Shown piece by piece: positions 1 through 8,821 of a stretch of DNA of 64,000 nucleotides. Under the pieces are notes generated by a model. That model searched no databases. It was not told the origin of the DNA and was given only the letters and a program-made list of their open reading frames with translations. Both the position numbers and the translations under genes were made by a program. Position 1 is the stretch's first letter, and each line of letters begins with the position of its first letter. The DNA is from Sphaerisporangium sp039871875 (GTDB taxonomy: Bacteria > Actinomycetota > Actinomycetes > Streptosporangiales > Streptosporangiaceae), in NCBI RefSeq assembly GCF_039871875.1, contig NZ_JBDPMD010000025.1:1-64000 (forward strand), given 5' to 3'.

Positions 1-1
1 C

Positions 2-3000
2 CCCAAGCCCCCGCCCCAGCCCGCCACACCCCAGGCCCCCGGCCCCCAGCCCGACCCGTACCGCCCGGCCGGCACCTCTCACGGCACCACCGGCGGAGAC
101 CATCTGGCCGCCGACCCTTTCGGCACGAACAGCGGAGACCGTCCAGCCGACAACCGCTTCGGCACGACCAGCGGAGACCGTCTCGCCGACACTTCGTTCG
201 GCACGACCAGCGGAAACCCTCCGGCCGACACCCCCTTCGGCACGACCAGCGGAAACCCTCCGGCCGACACCCCGTTCGGCACGTCCAGCGGAGACCGTCC
301 GGCAGATGCCCCCTCCGGCACGACCGGTGGGGACCGTGGAGCGGTTTGGGGAGGCGGCACGATGCCCCCCGCGCAGCCCTCGCCTTATCTCCCCTCCAGT
401 GCGCCTCCTCCCCCTCCGCAGGAGGGGTGGCGGCAGCCGGCGGGGCCGTTCGCCGATGCTCCGCTGCCGGCGCCGGTGATGCCCCCTCCGCCGGTGCCTA
501 CCGCAGACCCGGCACCGCCCGCATGGGACCCGTTGGGCACCGCGTCTCCCCAGGACGCCCCGCCCGCGCCTCCGTACGATCCGCTCAGTGCGCCGTACGA
601 CCAGCTCTCGGCCCCGTACGACCCTCTCTCCACCTCGTACGGCCGCCCACCCACGACGTACGGCCCTCCCGCCGTCCCGCAGGACAGGCCCACCGCACCT
701 CCGCCGCAGGACGCCCCGTACCAGCTTCACGACACCCCGTACCTGCGTCAGACACCGCCGTCCTTCTCCACCCCCCAGGACGCCCCGCTCTATCCCCCGG
801 ACGCGCCTCCTCTTCCCGGCACCCCTTTCCAGCCGCCTCCTCAGGACAGCCTCGCGCCCCCCATGAACGCCCCGGCGCCGCCTCCGCCTCAGGACCTGCT
901 GTCCTCCCCCAAGGACGCCCTCGCGGCCCCTCAGGACGCCCTGTGGTCACCGCAGGACTCCGTACCGCCGTCCCAGGACGCCTTGTGGTCACCCTCGACC
1001 GAGCCGCCGACCAGCCAGGTGCGGAACCGGAACCTTCCCCCGTACGGCGACATCCCGGTCTGGCCTCCCGTACCACCCGAGGGACAGCCTCCAGCGTCCC
1101 CACCGACGGTCCAGCCCGTCCCCGGCGAGGCCCCATCTGCCGTCACACCACCACCGGTGACCACACCACCGGTGACGCCACAACCGACGACGCCACCTCC
1201 GGCGACGCCGGCCTCGTTCTCGTCTTCTCCCGGCACGCCTTCTCCGGTCTCGCCGCCTCCGGTGGCGCCCTCCGCGCCGCTGTCACCACCGGCCGCCTGG
1301 GGCGCGCCCGCCGGACCGGCCGGCGCGTCCGCGCCTCTGACGTCGTCACCGGCCCCGGTGCCACCGCCTGTGCCTCCGCAGCCGGAGCCGTCCCCCACCA
1401 TCCCGGCACCCTCCCCGCCGCCGGAGCCGGCTCCGAACATCCCTGCCCCTCGCCCTCCCGGCCCGGACGCCGCGCCGCCGAGCGACCTGGACACGGCCCC
1501 AGGTCCGGCCGACAAGCCCCTGGAACCGCGATCGGGCGGCATCGGCACACCCGCCTCTGGGACACCCGGTGGCGGAGCTCCCGGGTCGGCGTCTGCCGGC
1601 GCCGGGACGATGCCGACGTTGCCGCGTTCCCAGGCCGGTCCGCCTCCCCGGCCCGGCACCGGGCAGCACGGGCCGTCCGCCGCCTCACACAGGGCACCGG
1701 GGACGCCGCTTCCTCCCGCTCCGATGTCCCTGCCGGACCTCACGTCCCGTCATTTCGCCGAGCCCAGCGGGCCGGCGTCCCGAGGCGGTTCCGTAGCGGA
1801 CGCCACGACGCCGGCGGAGGGCTTCAGCGCCCCCACCGGTACGCCGGGCGGCACGACCTCGTCCACGTCCGGCTCCGGCCACACGGACCGCCCCGCTCCG
1901 GGGACTCCCCTGCCTCCGGCCCCCCTGACCAGCACCGCGCTCTCCTCGTCGCCGTCTTCTCCCAAGGACCGCCCGCAGGCCGTCGGCGGCGGCACAGCCA
2001 CGCCCACCCCGCCGGCGTCGGCAGGGAGCCCTGGAGCCCCGTCCACAGGCAGTGGAAAGCCACCCACCCCTCCGGAGCCGACAGCGCAGCCTCTGACCGG
2101 GTCGTTGCTGCCGCCCCCCAGACCCCCCGGCACTCCGCTCCCCCCCGCACCTCGCAGCCTGGCGCCTCTACCGTCCACACCGGCCCCCAGCGCACCCGCC
2201 CCTGACACACCGCCCACGGACCGTGGCATGAACACCCCGCCCACGGATCGTGGCACGAACGCTCCGTCGAGCGGCCCCTCCGTACCGGCAACCGCGCCGG
2301 GCGCCATCCCGAAACCGTCCGGCACCGCCGATTCACCGGTCGCCCTCAGTCCGTCCGGTCTCCCGGAATCACCGGGCACCTCCACTCCGCCCAGCACCTC
2401 CCGATCACCGGTCACTTCCCCTCCGCCCGGCACCCCCAAAGCCCCGGACGACCCGAAGTCACCGTTTATCGCGAAATCGCCTGACCCCGCACCCCACGGC
2501 CCCACCGGTGTCCCCACCTCTACGGCCGCCCCCGGCATCGCCACCTCTGGAGTCACCGCCAGCGGCTCCACTCCGGCAGCGCCTCCTGCCGGCTCACCCC
2601 CCGCGAGGCCCCCAGGAACCGCACCCACCAGCCCCACGCCCGGAGTTGCCTCCGCCGGCACACCCACCGGTGCTCCCCCCACCGGCACGACGCCAGGAGT
2701 GCCCCCTACCGGCACCACCCCCGGCCCCTCCTCCGTCGGCACACCCTCCGGTCCTCCACCCATCGGCACGACACCCGGGATCTCCCCCACCGGCTCTCCA
2801 CCTGCCGGCACCACGCCTGGAGCACCCTCCGTCGGCACGCCCACCGGACCTTCTCCCACGGGTACCCCCACCGGGACCCCACCGGCCGGCACCACCCCCG
2901 GAGCCCTCTCCACCGGCATGCCCTCGGGGCCTTCGCCCATCGGCACGACACCCGGAGCACCCTCCAGCTCGGCACCCGGGACTCCACCCAGCAACACCGC

Positions 3001-4270
3001 ACCAGGCACGTCCCCCACCGGGTCGACACCCGGGGCTCTCCCCACCGGCATGCCCTCCGGGCCTTCGTCCATCAGCACGACCCCCGCAGCGCCCTCCAGC
3101 TCGGCACTCGGGACTCCACCCAGCAACACCGCACCAGGCACGTCCCCCACCGGGTCGACACCCGAGGCTTCCCCCACCGGCTCGGGCCCGGCGGCCCCTT
3201 CCACCGGCGTGGCCGCATCGGGTCTGACCAGTGTCAGTGGCAAGCCCATCGACCCCACCAGCCTCATCACTCCCACCACGCGCACCACGCCCCTCAAGGC
3301 CGTCGGTCGGGCCGTCGGGTCCGGGCCGGTGGCGGGCGCCGTGGCGCCGGCCGGAACGGGTGGGTTCGGGGGTGGAGCCAGTGGTGTGGCGGCCAGTGGG
3401 CTTGTCGGGGGGACGAGTGGGGCCGGTGGGCCGGGGAGTGGGGAGCGGAGCTCGGGGGGCGGGGTCGTGGAGCGGCCGCCGTTCGTGCCGCCGGGGGCGT
3501 TGGTGCCGGTGTCCACGGGGACGCCTGCGTTGCCGCCGCAGCGGAGGTCGCGGAAGAGGACCGTGCTGGCTGCTGGGGTCGCGGTGGCGGTCGCGGCGCT
3601 CGGTACGGCGGCGTGGTTCGGTTACCAGGCCTACTCGGGGTCGAGCGAGCCGCTGACGCTTCCGTCGCCGATTCCTTCGGTGGACCAGCAGATCCCTGAG
3701 CCGGAGGACACCCTGCCCCCTGAGCCGTCGCCGGTCGAGACCACGATGCTGGACTCCGAGGAGAGCGACCCGCGCAAGCTCACCCTCAAGGAGGCCTTCT
3801 CGCGGCAGCGCGTGGTGATCAACGGGCGCACCTATCTGAGGGTCAAGGCCGACATCACCGCCGCGTGCGACAAGGTCGCGGTGGGGGTCTTCGCCGCGGC
3901 GCTCAAGCAGCAGAAATGCAGCCGCGTGCTCCGGGCCACGTACGTCGACGCCCGGAAGAAGTACGCCATCACGACGGGCATCGCGGTCTTCCCCACGAAG
4001 GAGGCGGCGGTCGCGGCGGACAAGAAGAAGAACCTCGCCAAAACCGTCTGGTTCCGCGGCCTGGCCGGCCCGGCGTCCAAGGGCGCCGACAAGGCGGACA
4101 TCTCCGGCGGCTACGCGGCCGGTCTGGTGTGGGGCCGCTACATCGTCTTCAGCTTCGCCACCTACAGCGACGGCCACACCCCCACAAAGCAGGAAAAAGA
4201 CCTAGGCCCAGTCAGCGGCGCCCTACGTGACCACACGGCCGGAGTGCTGGAGAAGCGCCTCACCGAGTGA
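2..4270 (+). CDS. Giant Pro/Gly/Thr/Ser-rich single-pass membrane protein (5' end outside window)
   Basis: The reading frame is open from base 2, so the start lies off the left edge; at least 1422 residues are present. Nearly 1180 residues are low-complexity Pro/Ala/Gly/Ser/Thr with six 13-residue repeats near the left edge and GTTPGxxPTG-like repeats at about 2640-3220. A basic RRSRKR stretch precedes one hydrophobic segment (about 3560-3625), followed by an acidic Pro/Glu linker and a compact C-terminal domain of about 190 residues with two cysteines. I infer a cytoplasmic disordered N-terminal part and an extracytoplasmic C-terminal domain. An internal ATG at 362 could be called as a start, but continuous repeats upstream in the same frame argue against it. 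I do not recognise the C-terminal domain and assign no function. The gene converges on truA. Confidence 0.85.
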   Translation, partial: PKPPPQPATPQAPGPQPDPYRPAGTSHGTTGGDHLAADPFGTNSGDRPADNRFGTTSGDRLADTSFGTTSGNPPADTPFGTTSGNPPADTPFGTSSGDRPADAPSGTTGGDRGAVWGGGTMPPAQPSPYLPSSAPPPPPQEGWRQPAGPFADAPLPAPVMPPPPVPTADPAPPAWDPLGTASPQDAPPAPPYDPLSAPYDQLSAPYDPLSTSYGRPPTTYGPPAVPQDRPTAPPPQDAPYQLHDTPYLRQTPPSFSTPQDAPLYPPDAPPLPGTPFQPPPQDSLAPPMNAPAPPPPQDLLSSPKDALAAPQDALWSPQDSVPPSQDALWSPSTEPPTSQVRNRNLPPYGDIPVWPPVPPEGQPPASPPTVQPVPGEAPSAVTPPPVTTPPVTPQPTTPPPATPASFSSSPGTPSPVSPPPVAPSAPLSPPAAWGAPAGPAGASAPLTSSPAPVPPPVPPQPEPSPTIPAPSPPPEPAPNIPAPRPPGPDAAPPSDLDTAPGPADKPLEPRSGGIGTPASGTPGGGAPGSASAGAGTMPTLPRSQAGPPPRPGTGQHGPSAASHRAPGTPLPPAPMSLPDLTSRHFAEPSGPASRGGSVADATTPAEGFSAPTGTPGGTTSSTSGSGHTDRPAPGTPLPPAPLTSTALSSSPSSPKDRPQAVGGGTATPTPPASAGSPGAPSTGSGKPPTPPEPTAQPLTGSLLPPPRPPGTPLPPAPRSLAPLPSTPAPSAPAPDTPPTDRGMNTPPTDRGTNAPSSGPSVPATAPGAIPKPSGTADSPVALSPSGLPESPGTSTPPSTSRSPVTSPPPGTPKAPDDPKSPFIAKSPDPAPHGPTGVPTSTAAPGIATSGVTASGSTPAAPPAGSPPARPPGTAPTSPTPGVASAGTPTGAPPTGTTPGVPPTGTTPGPSSVGTPSGPPPIGTTPGISPTGSPPAGTTPGAPSVGTPTGPSPTGTPTGTPPAGTTPGALSTGMPSGPSPIGTTPGAPSSSAPGTPPSNTAPGTSPTGSTPGALPTGMPSGPSSISTTPAAPSSSALGTPPSNTAPGTSPTGSTPEASPTGSGPAAPSTGVAASGLTSVSGKPIDPTSLITPTTRTTPLKAVGRAVGSGPVAGAVAPAGTGGFGGGASGVAASGLVGGTSGAGGPGSGERSSGGGVVERPPFVPPGALVPVSTGTPALPPQRRSRKRTVLAAGVAVAVAALGTAAWFGYQAYSGSSEPLTLPSPIPSVDQQIPEPEDTLPPEPSPVETTMLDSEESDPRKLTLKEAFSRQRVVINGRTYLRVKADITAACDKVAVGVFAAALKQQKCSRVLRATYVDARKKYAITTGIAVFPTKEAAVAADKKKNLAKTVWFRGLAGPASKGADKADISGGYAAGLVWGRYIVFSFATYSDGHTPTKQEKDLGPVSGALRDHTAGVLEKRLTE
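119..352 (+). repeat. Six tandem 39-bp coding repeats
   Basis: Units begin at 119, 158, 197, 236, 275 and 314. Each encodes 13 residues of the form FGTTSG-[DN]-x-PADTP; the third and fourth encode identical peptides and the last is degenerate. The period is a multiple of three, so the frame of the large membrane protein is kept. Confidence 0.9.
2957..3179 (+). repeat. In-frame duplication, offset 132 bp
   Basis: A block of roughly 90 bases (encoding PSSSAPGTPPSN and the following Thr/Pro/Gly residues) recurs 132 bases (44 codons) downstream with few differences. It is the clearest recent duplication inside the low-complexity part of the large membrane protein. Confidence 0.8.
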
Positions 4271-4338
4271 CCTGCCAACGCGAGCGAGCCATGGCCTTCA
4301 CGCACCAGGCCACTGCCGTACGCAGGGAGAAGTCGCAA

Positions 4339-4367
4339 GGCCCGGCCCGCACCACGCGGACCGGGCC
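4339..4367. terminator. Hairpin between convergent genes
   Basis: A 12-bp stem with one mismatch (GGCCCGGCCCGC / GCGGACCGGGCC) and a 5-nt loop lies 70 bases after the membrane-protein stop and 170 bases beyond the truA stop. It has no U-tract, as is common in GC-rich actinobacteria, and could serve both converging genes. Confidence 0.5.
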
Positions 4368-4393
4368 CCGGCTCGCGGGGCCGTCCCAGCGAG

Positions 4394-4447
4394 CGGAGCA
4401 ACGTCACACGCTCCGCCCGGCGGAGGAACGTCACACGCTCCGCCCGG
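4394..4447. repeat. 27-bp tandem duplication
   Basis: Two adjacent 27-bp copies (4394-4420 and 4421-4447) differ at one base. Each begins CGGAG and contains CTCCG, so each can form a small stem. The repeat lies in the non-coding gap between the convergent membrane-protein gene and truA. Confidence 0.8.
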
Positions 4448-4536
4448 TCGGCGGCGTGCCGTTCGATGCCGTTCCTCAGGACATCGACGGCCGGCGGCTC
4501 GACCGGCGCTGCCGGGCTCGGAGTGTGTGGGGCGGT

Positions 4537-5430
4537 TCAGGAGGGGTGGGTCAGGGTGCGGACCCGGCGGGTCAGCCGGGCCCTTGGGAGGAGTTGGTCC
4601 AAGGGGGGGTAGTGGACTTCTTCCAGGCAGAGGCCGTGCGCGGGGGCCACGTTGACGCCGGAGTCACGGGTGCCGGTCGTCAGCACGGTGGCGGGCCATT
4701 CCACGGGGCGTAGGGATTCGCCGACGGCCAGCAGGGAGCCCACGAGGGCGCGGACCATGGAGTGGCAGAAGGCGTCGGCGATCACTGTGGCGGTCAGGAA
4801 GCTGTCGGGGGTGCGGGACCAGTGGAGCTGCTGGAGTTCGCGGATGGTCGTGGCGCCGTCGCGGCGTTTGCAGAAGGCGGCGAAGTCGTGTTCGCCGATC
4901 AGGCCGGCGGCGGCGACGTTCATGGCTCCCACGTCCAGGGGGCGGGGATACCAGAGGACCTCTCGGCGGCGGAGGGGGTCGACGCCGCCGGGGGCGTCGC
5001 ACACGCGGTAGGTGTAACGGCGCCAGAGGGCTGAGAAGCGGGCGTCGAAGCCTTCAGGGGCCTCGGTGACGGCGTGGACGCGGATGTCGGGGGGAAGGAC
5101 GCCGGCCAGGCGCCGGCTGAGGGCCACCAGGCGCTCGGTGGTCGTCCGGGTGCCTTCCTCGCCTCGGCGCTCGGCGGCGGCCAGGGCGCCGGGGGGGAGG
5201 TCCACGTGGGCGACCTGACCGCGGGCGTGTACTCCGGCGTCGGTGCGGCCGGCGACGGTCAGGGAGGGGGGCGGGTCCATGCGCAGGACTCTGGCCAGGG
5301 CCGTCTCCAGTTCCCCTTGTACGGTCCGGCGGTCCGGCTGCCGGGCCCAGCCGGAGAACTCGGTGCCCTCGTATGCCAGGTCCAGGCGCACCCGCAGCAC
5401 CTCGTCACCGTTGTCCGAGCTCACGGTCAC
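4537..5430 (-). CDS. truA: tRNA pseudouridine(38-40) synthase TruA
   Basis: TruA isomerises uridines 38-40 in the anticodon arm of many tRNAs. The protein is 297 residues and carries the family motif GRTDAGVHARGQVAH with catalytic Asp at about residue 64. N-terminal LAYEGTEFSGWARQP and the central RRYTYRV are also typical. I start at GTG 5430 because GGAGGAG lies about 8 bases upstream; a second in-frame GTG at 5424 and an upstream TTG at 5448 are alternatives. truA commonly follows rplQ in actinobacteria. Here a strong terminator separates the two, so truA may rely on read-through or its own promoter. Confidence 0.95.
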   Translation of the reverse strand: MTVSSDNGDEVLRVRLDLAYEGTEFSGWARQPDRRTVQGELETALARVLRMDPPPSLTVAGRTDAGVHARGQVAHVDLPPGALAAAERRGEEGTRTTTERLVALSRRLAGVLPPDIRVHAVTEAPEGFDARFSALWRRYTYRVCDAPGGVDPLRRREVLWYPRPLDVGAMNVAAAGLIGEHDFAAFCKRRDGATTIRELQQLHWSRTPDSFLTATVIADAFCHSMVRALVGSLLAVGESLRPVEWPATVLTTGTRDSGVNVAPAHGLCLEEVHYPPLDQLLPRARLTRRVRTLTHPS

Positions 5431-5500
5431 CCCCTCTCTCCTCCCCAATCATCCGCCTGTGACGCCGCGGCGCGGGGACGACTCGCCACCTGGGAAACGA

Positions 5501-5537
5501 AACGGGCCCGCCTCACCTGGAGGTGGGGCGGGCCGTT
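5501..5537 (-). terminator. Terminator after rplQ
   Basis: A long stem with one bulge and one mismatch (minus strand AACGGCCCGCC...GGCGGGCCCGTT) is followed on the minus strand by GTTTCGTTTCCC. It starts 20 bases after the rplQ stop and probably ends the alpha operon before truA. Confidence 0.75.
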
Positions 5538-5556
5538 CGGGTGGACTACTGCCAGG

Positions 5557-6102
5557 TCAGGACTCGTCCTTCTTGTCCGCGGACTCGTCCTTCTTGTCGG
5601 ACGCGGTCGCGGTGGGCTCGGTGCCGTCGGCGGTCTCGTCCGCGGGGGTGTCGGACTCGGGGAGCTCGACGACCTCCTCGGCGGGAGCGGGAGCGGCCGG
5701 AGCCGGAGCGGCCGGGGCCTTGCGCGTCGTGGTGGTGGCGTTCAGGGGCTCGGTGACGAGCTCGATCATCGCCATGGGGGCGTTGTCACCGCGGCGCGGG
5801 CCCAGCTTGGTGATGCGGGTGTAGCCGCCGGGACGCTCCGCGAAGGTCGGGGCGATCTCGGTGAAGAGGTGGTGGACGACGCCCTTGTCCTTGACCACGG
5901 TGAGGACCTGGCGACGGTTGTGGATGTCGCCCTTCTTGGCCTTGGTGATCAGACGCTCGGCGAGCGGCCGGAGGCGCTTGGCCTTGGCGGTGGTGGTGCG
6001 GATGCGGCCGTGCTGGAAGAGCTGGGTGGCGAGGTTCGCCAGGATCAGCCGCTCGTGCGCCGGGCTGCCACCGAGGCGAGCACCCTTGGCGGGCTTGGGC
6101 AT
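5557..6102 (-). CDS. rplQ: 50S ribosomal protein L17
   Basis: The first 120 residues match bacterial L17 (MPKPAKGARLGGSPAHER start; LITKAKKGDIHNRRQV; GGYTRITKLGPRRGDNAPM). A tail of about 60 residues rich in Ala, Pro, Glu, Asp and Lys follows, ending in two DKKDES repeats, giving 181 residues instead of about 120-130. Such tails are common in high-GC actinobacteria and are probably disordered. The gene lies 115 bases after rpoA and is the last alpha-operon gene before the terminator. Confidence 0.97.
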   Translation of the reverse strand: MPKPAKGARLGGSPAHERLILANLATQLFQHGRIRTTTAKAKRLRPLAERLITKAKKGDIHNRRQVLTVVKDKGVVHHLFTEIAPTFAERPGGYTRITKLGPRRGDNAPMAMIELVTEPLNATTTTRKAPAAPAPAAPAPAEEVVELPESDTPADETADGTEPTATASDKKDESADKKDES

Positions 6103-6217
6103 GTTCGTTCTCCTTTGGGATAACCCGCTCCGGCCGTGTCAGGTACCGGGGTCGGGCCGGGGGCCAGGAGGCGTGCGCCTCGTGGCCCCCGTTCGGGAAA
6201 GGCAGGTAAGCAGCCGG

Positions 6218-7234
6218 TCAGTACTGCTCGGTCTCGACGTACCGCGCGTCGTCGTCGTCGTAGTCGCCACCGGCGACGGCGGTCGGGTCGAACCCGGGCG
6301 GGGAGTCCTTCAGCGCGAGGGACATCTCGTGCAGCTTCTGCTTGACCTCTTCGATGGACTTCGCACCGAAGTTGCGGATGTCCAGAAGGTCCTGCTCGCT
6401 GCGCGCCACCAGCTCGCCCACGGTGTGGATGCCTTCGCGCTTGAGGCAGTTGTACGAGCGGACGGTGAGGTTGAGCTCCTCGATCGGCAGCGCCAGGTCG
6501 GCGGCGAGCGCCGCGTCCGTGGGCGACGGGCCGATGTCGATGCCCTCGGCCTCGACGTTCAGCTCGCGGGCGAGGCCGAACAGCTCGACCAGGGTCTTGC
6601 CGGCGGAGGCCACCGCGTCGCGGGGCTTCATCGACGGCTTGGTCTCGACGTCCAGGATCAGGCGGTCGAAGTCGGTGCGCTGCTCGACTCGGGTCGCCTC
6701 GACCTTGTAGGTGACCTTGAGCACCGGCGAGTAGATCGAGTCGACCGGCACGCGGCCGATCTCCTGGCCGGGCTGCTTGTTCTGGGCAGCGGAGACGTAG
6801 CCGCGGCCGCGCTCGACCGTGAGCTCCATCTCCAGCTTCGCCTTGCCGTTCAGCGTGGCGATGTGCAGATCGGGGTTGTGCACCTCGACACCGGCCGGCG
6901 GCGCGATGTCGGCGGCGGTGACCTCGCCGGGCCCCTGCTTGCGGAGGTACATCACGACCGGCTCGTCGTGCTCGGACGAGACGACCAGCGACTTGAGGTT
7001 GAGGATGATGTCGGTGACGTCTTCCTTGACCCCGGGCACGGTCGAGAACTCGTGCAGCACGCCCTCGATGCGGATGCTGGTGACGGCCGCCCCCGGGATG
7101 GAGGACAGCAGCGTGCGCCGCAGAGAGTTGCCGATGGTGTAGCCGAAGCCGGGCTCCAGCGGCTCGATCACGAACCGGGAGCGGGTCTCCTCGATCGACT
7201 CCTCGACGAGGGACGGGCGCTGTGCGATCAGCAT
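6218..7234 (-). CDS. rpoA: DNA-directed RNA polymerase subunit alpha
   Basis: The alpha subunit dimerises to nucleate RNA polymerase assembly and contacts UP elements and activators. At 338 residues it is full length. The N-terminal domain (about 1-230) has FVIEPLEPGFGYTIGNSLRRTLLSS. The C-terminal domain (about 250-315) has LDLTVRSYNCLKREGI-type helices and NFGAKSIEEVKQKL. A short acidic tail ends in Tyr. A perfect inverted repeat sits in the 114-base spacer between rpsD and rpoA and may influence how much alpha is made relative to S4. Confidence 0.98.
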   Translation of the reverse strand: MLIAQRPSLVEESIEETRSRFVIEPLEPGFGYTIGNSLRRTLLSSIPGAAVTSIRIEGVLHEFSTVPGVKEDVTDIILNLKSLVVSSEHDEPVVMYLRKQGPGEVTAADIAPPAGVEVHNPDLHIATLNGKAKLEMELTVERGRGYVSAAQNKQPGQEIGRVPVDSIYSPVLKVTYKVEATRVEQRTDFDRLILDVETKPSMKPRDAVASAGKTLVELFGLARELNVEAEGIDIGPSPTDAALAADLALPIEELNLTVRSYNCLKREGIHTVGELVARSEQDLLDIRNFGAKSIEEVKQKLHEMSLALKDSPPGFDPTAVAGGDYDDDDARYVETEQY

Positions 7235-7293
7235 GGATTTCTCCCCTGGGTTCCGCGGGGCCCGCTATTTGACCACCGCGTCTGGGTACTTCA

Positions 7294-7340
7294 TCGCCTG
7301 TACCGTACGACCCAGGATACGGGCCGTACGGTACAGGCGA
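7294..7340 (-). repeat. Perfect 16-bp inverted repeat between rpsD and rpoA
   Basis: TCGCCTGTACCGTACG (7294-7309) and its exact reverse complement (7325-7340) flank a 15-nt spacer. The structure starts 9 bases after the rpsD stop and ends 60 bases before the rpoA start, so the alpha-operon transcript carries a strong stem-loop there. No U-tract follows on the minus strand. It could be a processing or stabilising structure, a partial terminator, or a ribosomal-protein binding site. Confidence 0.85.
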
Positions 7341-7348
7341 GCGAGCCG

Positions 7349-7975
7349 CTACTTGGAGTAGAGCTCGACGATCAACTGCTCCTGGACCTGCGTGTCGATC
7401 TGCTGGCGGACCGGGAGCTGGTGCACCAGGACCCGCAGCTTGTCGGGCACGACGCCGAGCCAGGCCGGGACGGTGCGGTCGCCCGCGGTGGCCCGGGCCA
7501 CCTCGTACGGCATGAGGTTGCGCGACTTCTCGCGGACCTCGACGATGTCGTGCTCCCGCACCCGGTAGGAGGGGATGTCGACCTTCTTGCCGTTCACGAG
7601 GATGTGACCGTGGCGCACCTGCTGGCGGGCGGCGTCGCGGGACACGGCGAGACCGGCCCGGAACACGACGTTGTCCAGCCGGCTCTCCAGGATCTGGAGG
7701 AGGTTCTCGCCGGTCTTGCCGGTCCGGCGGTTGGCCTCCTCGTAGTAGTTGCGGAACTGCCGCTCGAGGATGCCGTAGATGCGGCGGGTCTTCTGCTTCT
7801 CACGAAGCTGAAGCTGGTACTCCGACTCCTTGGGCCGGCCGCGGCCGTGCTCGCCCGGCGGGTAGGGACGGATCTCGATGGGGCACTTCGGGGACTCGCA
7901 CTTGGTGCCCTTGAGGAAGAGCTTGGTCTTCTCTCGCCGGCACAGCTTGCAGTCCGCTCCGGTGTAACGAGCCAT
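7349..7975 (-). CDS. rpsD: 30S ribosomal protein S4 (zinc-binding form)
   Basis: S4 is a primary 16S rRNA binder and assembly initiator, 208 residues here. Cysteines 9, 12, 26 and 31 (C-x2-C-x13-C-x4-C) form the zinc site of the C+ type. The S4 RNA-binding domain follows (ESRLDNVVFRAGLAVSRDAARQ, HGHILVNGKKVDIPSYRV). It lies 20 bases after rpsK. In other bacteria S4 represses its own operon, but no recognisable target can be assigned here. Confidence 0.98.
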   Translation of the reverse strand: MARYTGADCKLCRREKTKLFLKGTKCESPKCPIEIRPYPPGEHGRGRPKESEYQLQLREKQKTRRIYGILERQFRNYYEEANRRTGKTGENLLQILESRLDNVVFRAGLAVSRDAARQQVRHGHILVNGKKVDIPSYRVREHDIVEVREKSRNLMPYEVARATAGDRTVPAWLGVVPDKLRVLVHQLPVRQQIDTQVQEQLIVELYSK

Positions 7976-7995
7976 ATCTTCTGTATCTCCTGGCC

Positions 7996-8400
7996 TCAGA
8001 CGCGGCGGCGCTTGGGCGGACGGCAGCCATTGTGGGGAACGGGGGTGACGTCCTGGATGGACCCCACCTCCAGGCCGGTGGCCTGAAGGGACCGGATGGC
8101 GGTCTCGCGACCGGAGCCCGGGCCCTTGACGAACACGTCGACCTTGCGCATGCCGTGCTCCATGGCGCGGCGGGCGGCGTTCTCGGCGGCCATCTGCGCG
8201 GCGAACGGGGTGGACTTGCGGGAGCCCTTGAACCCGACGTGGCCGGCGCTGGCCCAGGAGATCACGTTCCCGCTGGGGTCGGTGATCGAGACGATCGTGT
8301 TGTTGAACGTGCTCTTGATGTGGGCGTGCCCGTGAGCGACGTTCTTCTTCTCCTTGCGGCGCACCTTCTTCGGTGCGGCCTGGCGGCTCTTCGGAGGCAT
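7996..8400 (-). CDS. rpsK: 30S ribosomal protein S11
   Basis: The protein is 134 residues starting MPPKSRQAAPKKVRRKEKKN. The S11 core is clear: HIKSTFNNTIVSITD, GFKGSRKSTPFAAQMAAE, GPGSGRETAIRSL and the C-terminal PHNGCRPPKRRRV that contacts 16S rRNA at the platform. I use ATG 8400; longer in-frame extensions run into rpsM and do not resemble S11. It lies 40 bases after rpsM and 20 before rpsD. Confidence 0.98.
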   Translation of the reverse strand: MPPKSRQAAPKKVRRKEKKNVAHGHAHIKSTFNNTIVSITDPSGNVISWASAGHVGFKGSRKSTPFAAQMAAENAARRAMEHGMRKVDVFVKGPGSGRETAIRSLQATGLEVGSIQDVTPVPHNGCRPPKRRRV

Positions 8401-8440
8401 GTAGCCAAATCTCCTGAGGTGGTCGGTCCTGCTGCGCGGA

Positions 8441-8821
8441 CTACTTCTTGCCGGGCTTCTTCTTGCCGGCCACGGTCTTCTTCTTGCCCTTGCGGGTGCG
8501 CGCGTTGGTCTGCGTGCGCTGACCGTGCACGGGAAGGCCGCGGCGGTGCCGGATGCCCTGGTAGCAGCCGATCTCGATCTTGCGGCGGATGTCCGCCTGC
8601 ACCTCGCGGCGCAGGTCACCCTCGATCTTGAAGGTGGCCTCGATGTAGTCGCGCAGCGGGACCAGCTCGGTGTCGCTGAGCTGGTGCACCCGCAGGTCAC
8701 CGCTGATGCCGGTCGCGTTCAGGATCTCCAGAGCGCGGCTGCGGCCGATTCCATAGATGTACGTGAGAGCGATCTCCAGCCGCTTGTCGCGGGGGAGGTC
8801 GACGCCAACCAGGCGAGCCAT
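8441..8821 (-). CDS. rpsM: 30S ribosomal protein S13
   Basis: S13 sits in the 30S head and contacts the P-site tRNA and the 50S subunit. The 126-residue protein starts MARLVGVDLPRDKRLEIALT. It has the helix-hairpin-helix IYGIGRSRALEIL and the YQGIRHRRGLPVHGQRT motif, then a basic Lys-rich tail (KGKKKTVAGKKKPGKK). It is the first gene after the 192-base gap that follows rpmJ. Confidence 0.98.
   Translation of the reverse strand: MARLVGVDLPRDKRLEIALTYIYGIGRSRALEILNATGISGDLRVHQLSDTELVPLRDYIEATFKIEGDLRREVQADIRRKIEIGCYQGIRHRRGLPVHGQRTQTNARTRKGKKKTVAGKKKPGKK

Noticed and set aside
346..2205. 619-codon plus-strand frame starting just before 362
   Set aside because: It is a shifted frame of the large membrane protein gene, whose frame is open from base 2 with matching tandem repeats.
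1750..3516. 588-codon minus-strand frame with regular Gly/Val/Pro repeats
   Set aside because: The regularity comes from the Pro/Thr/Gly repeats of the plus-strand gene read in reverse. The plus-strand frame continues into a membrane helix and an ordinary domain, the minus-strand one does not.
4271..4536. Insertion-sequence remnant at the 27-bp tandem repeat
   Set aside because: No transposase fragment or terminal inverted repeats; a simple local duplication is sufficient.
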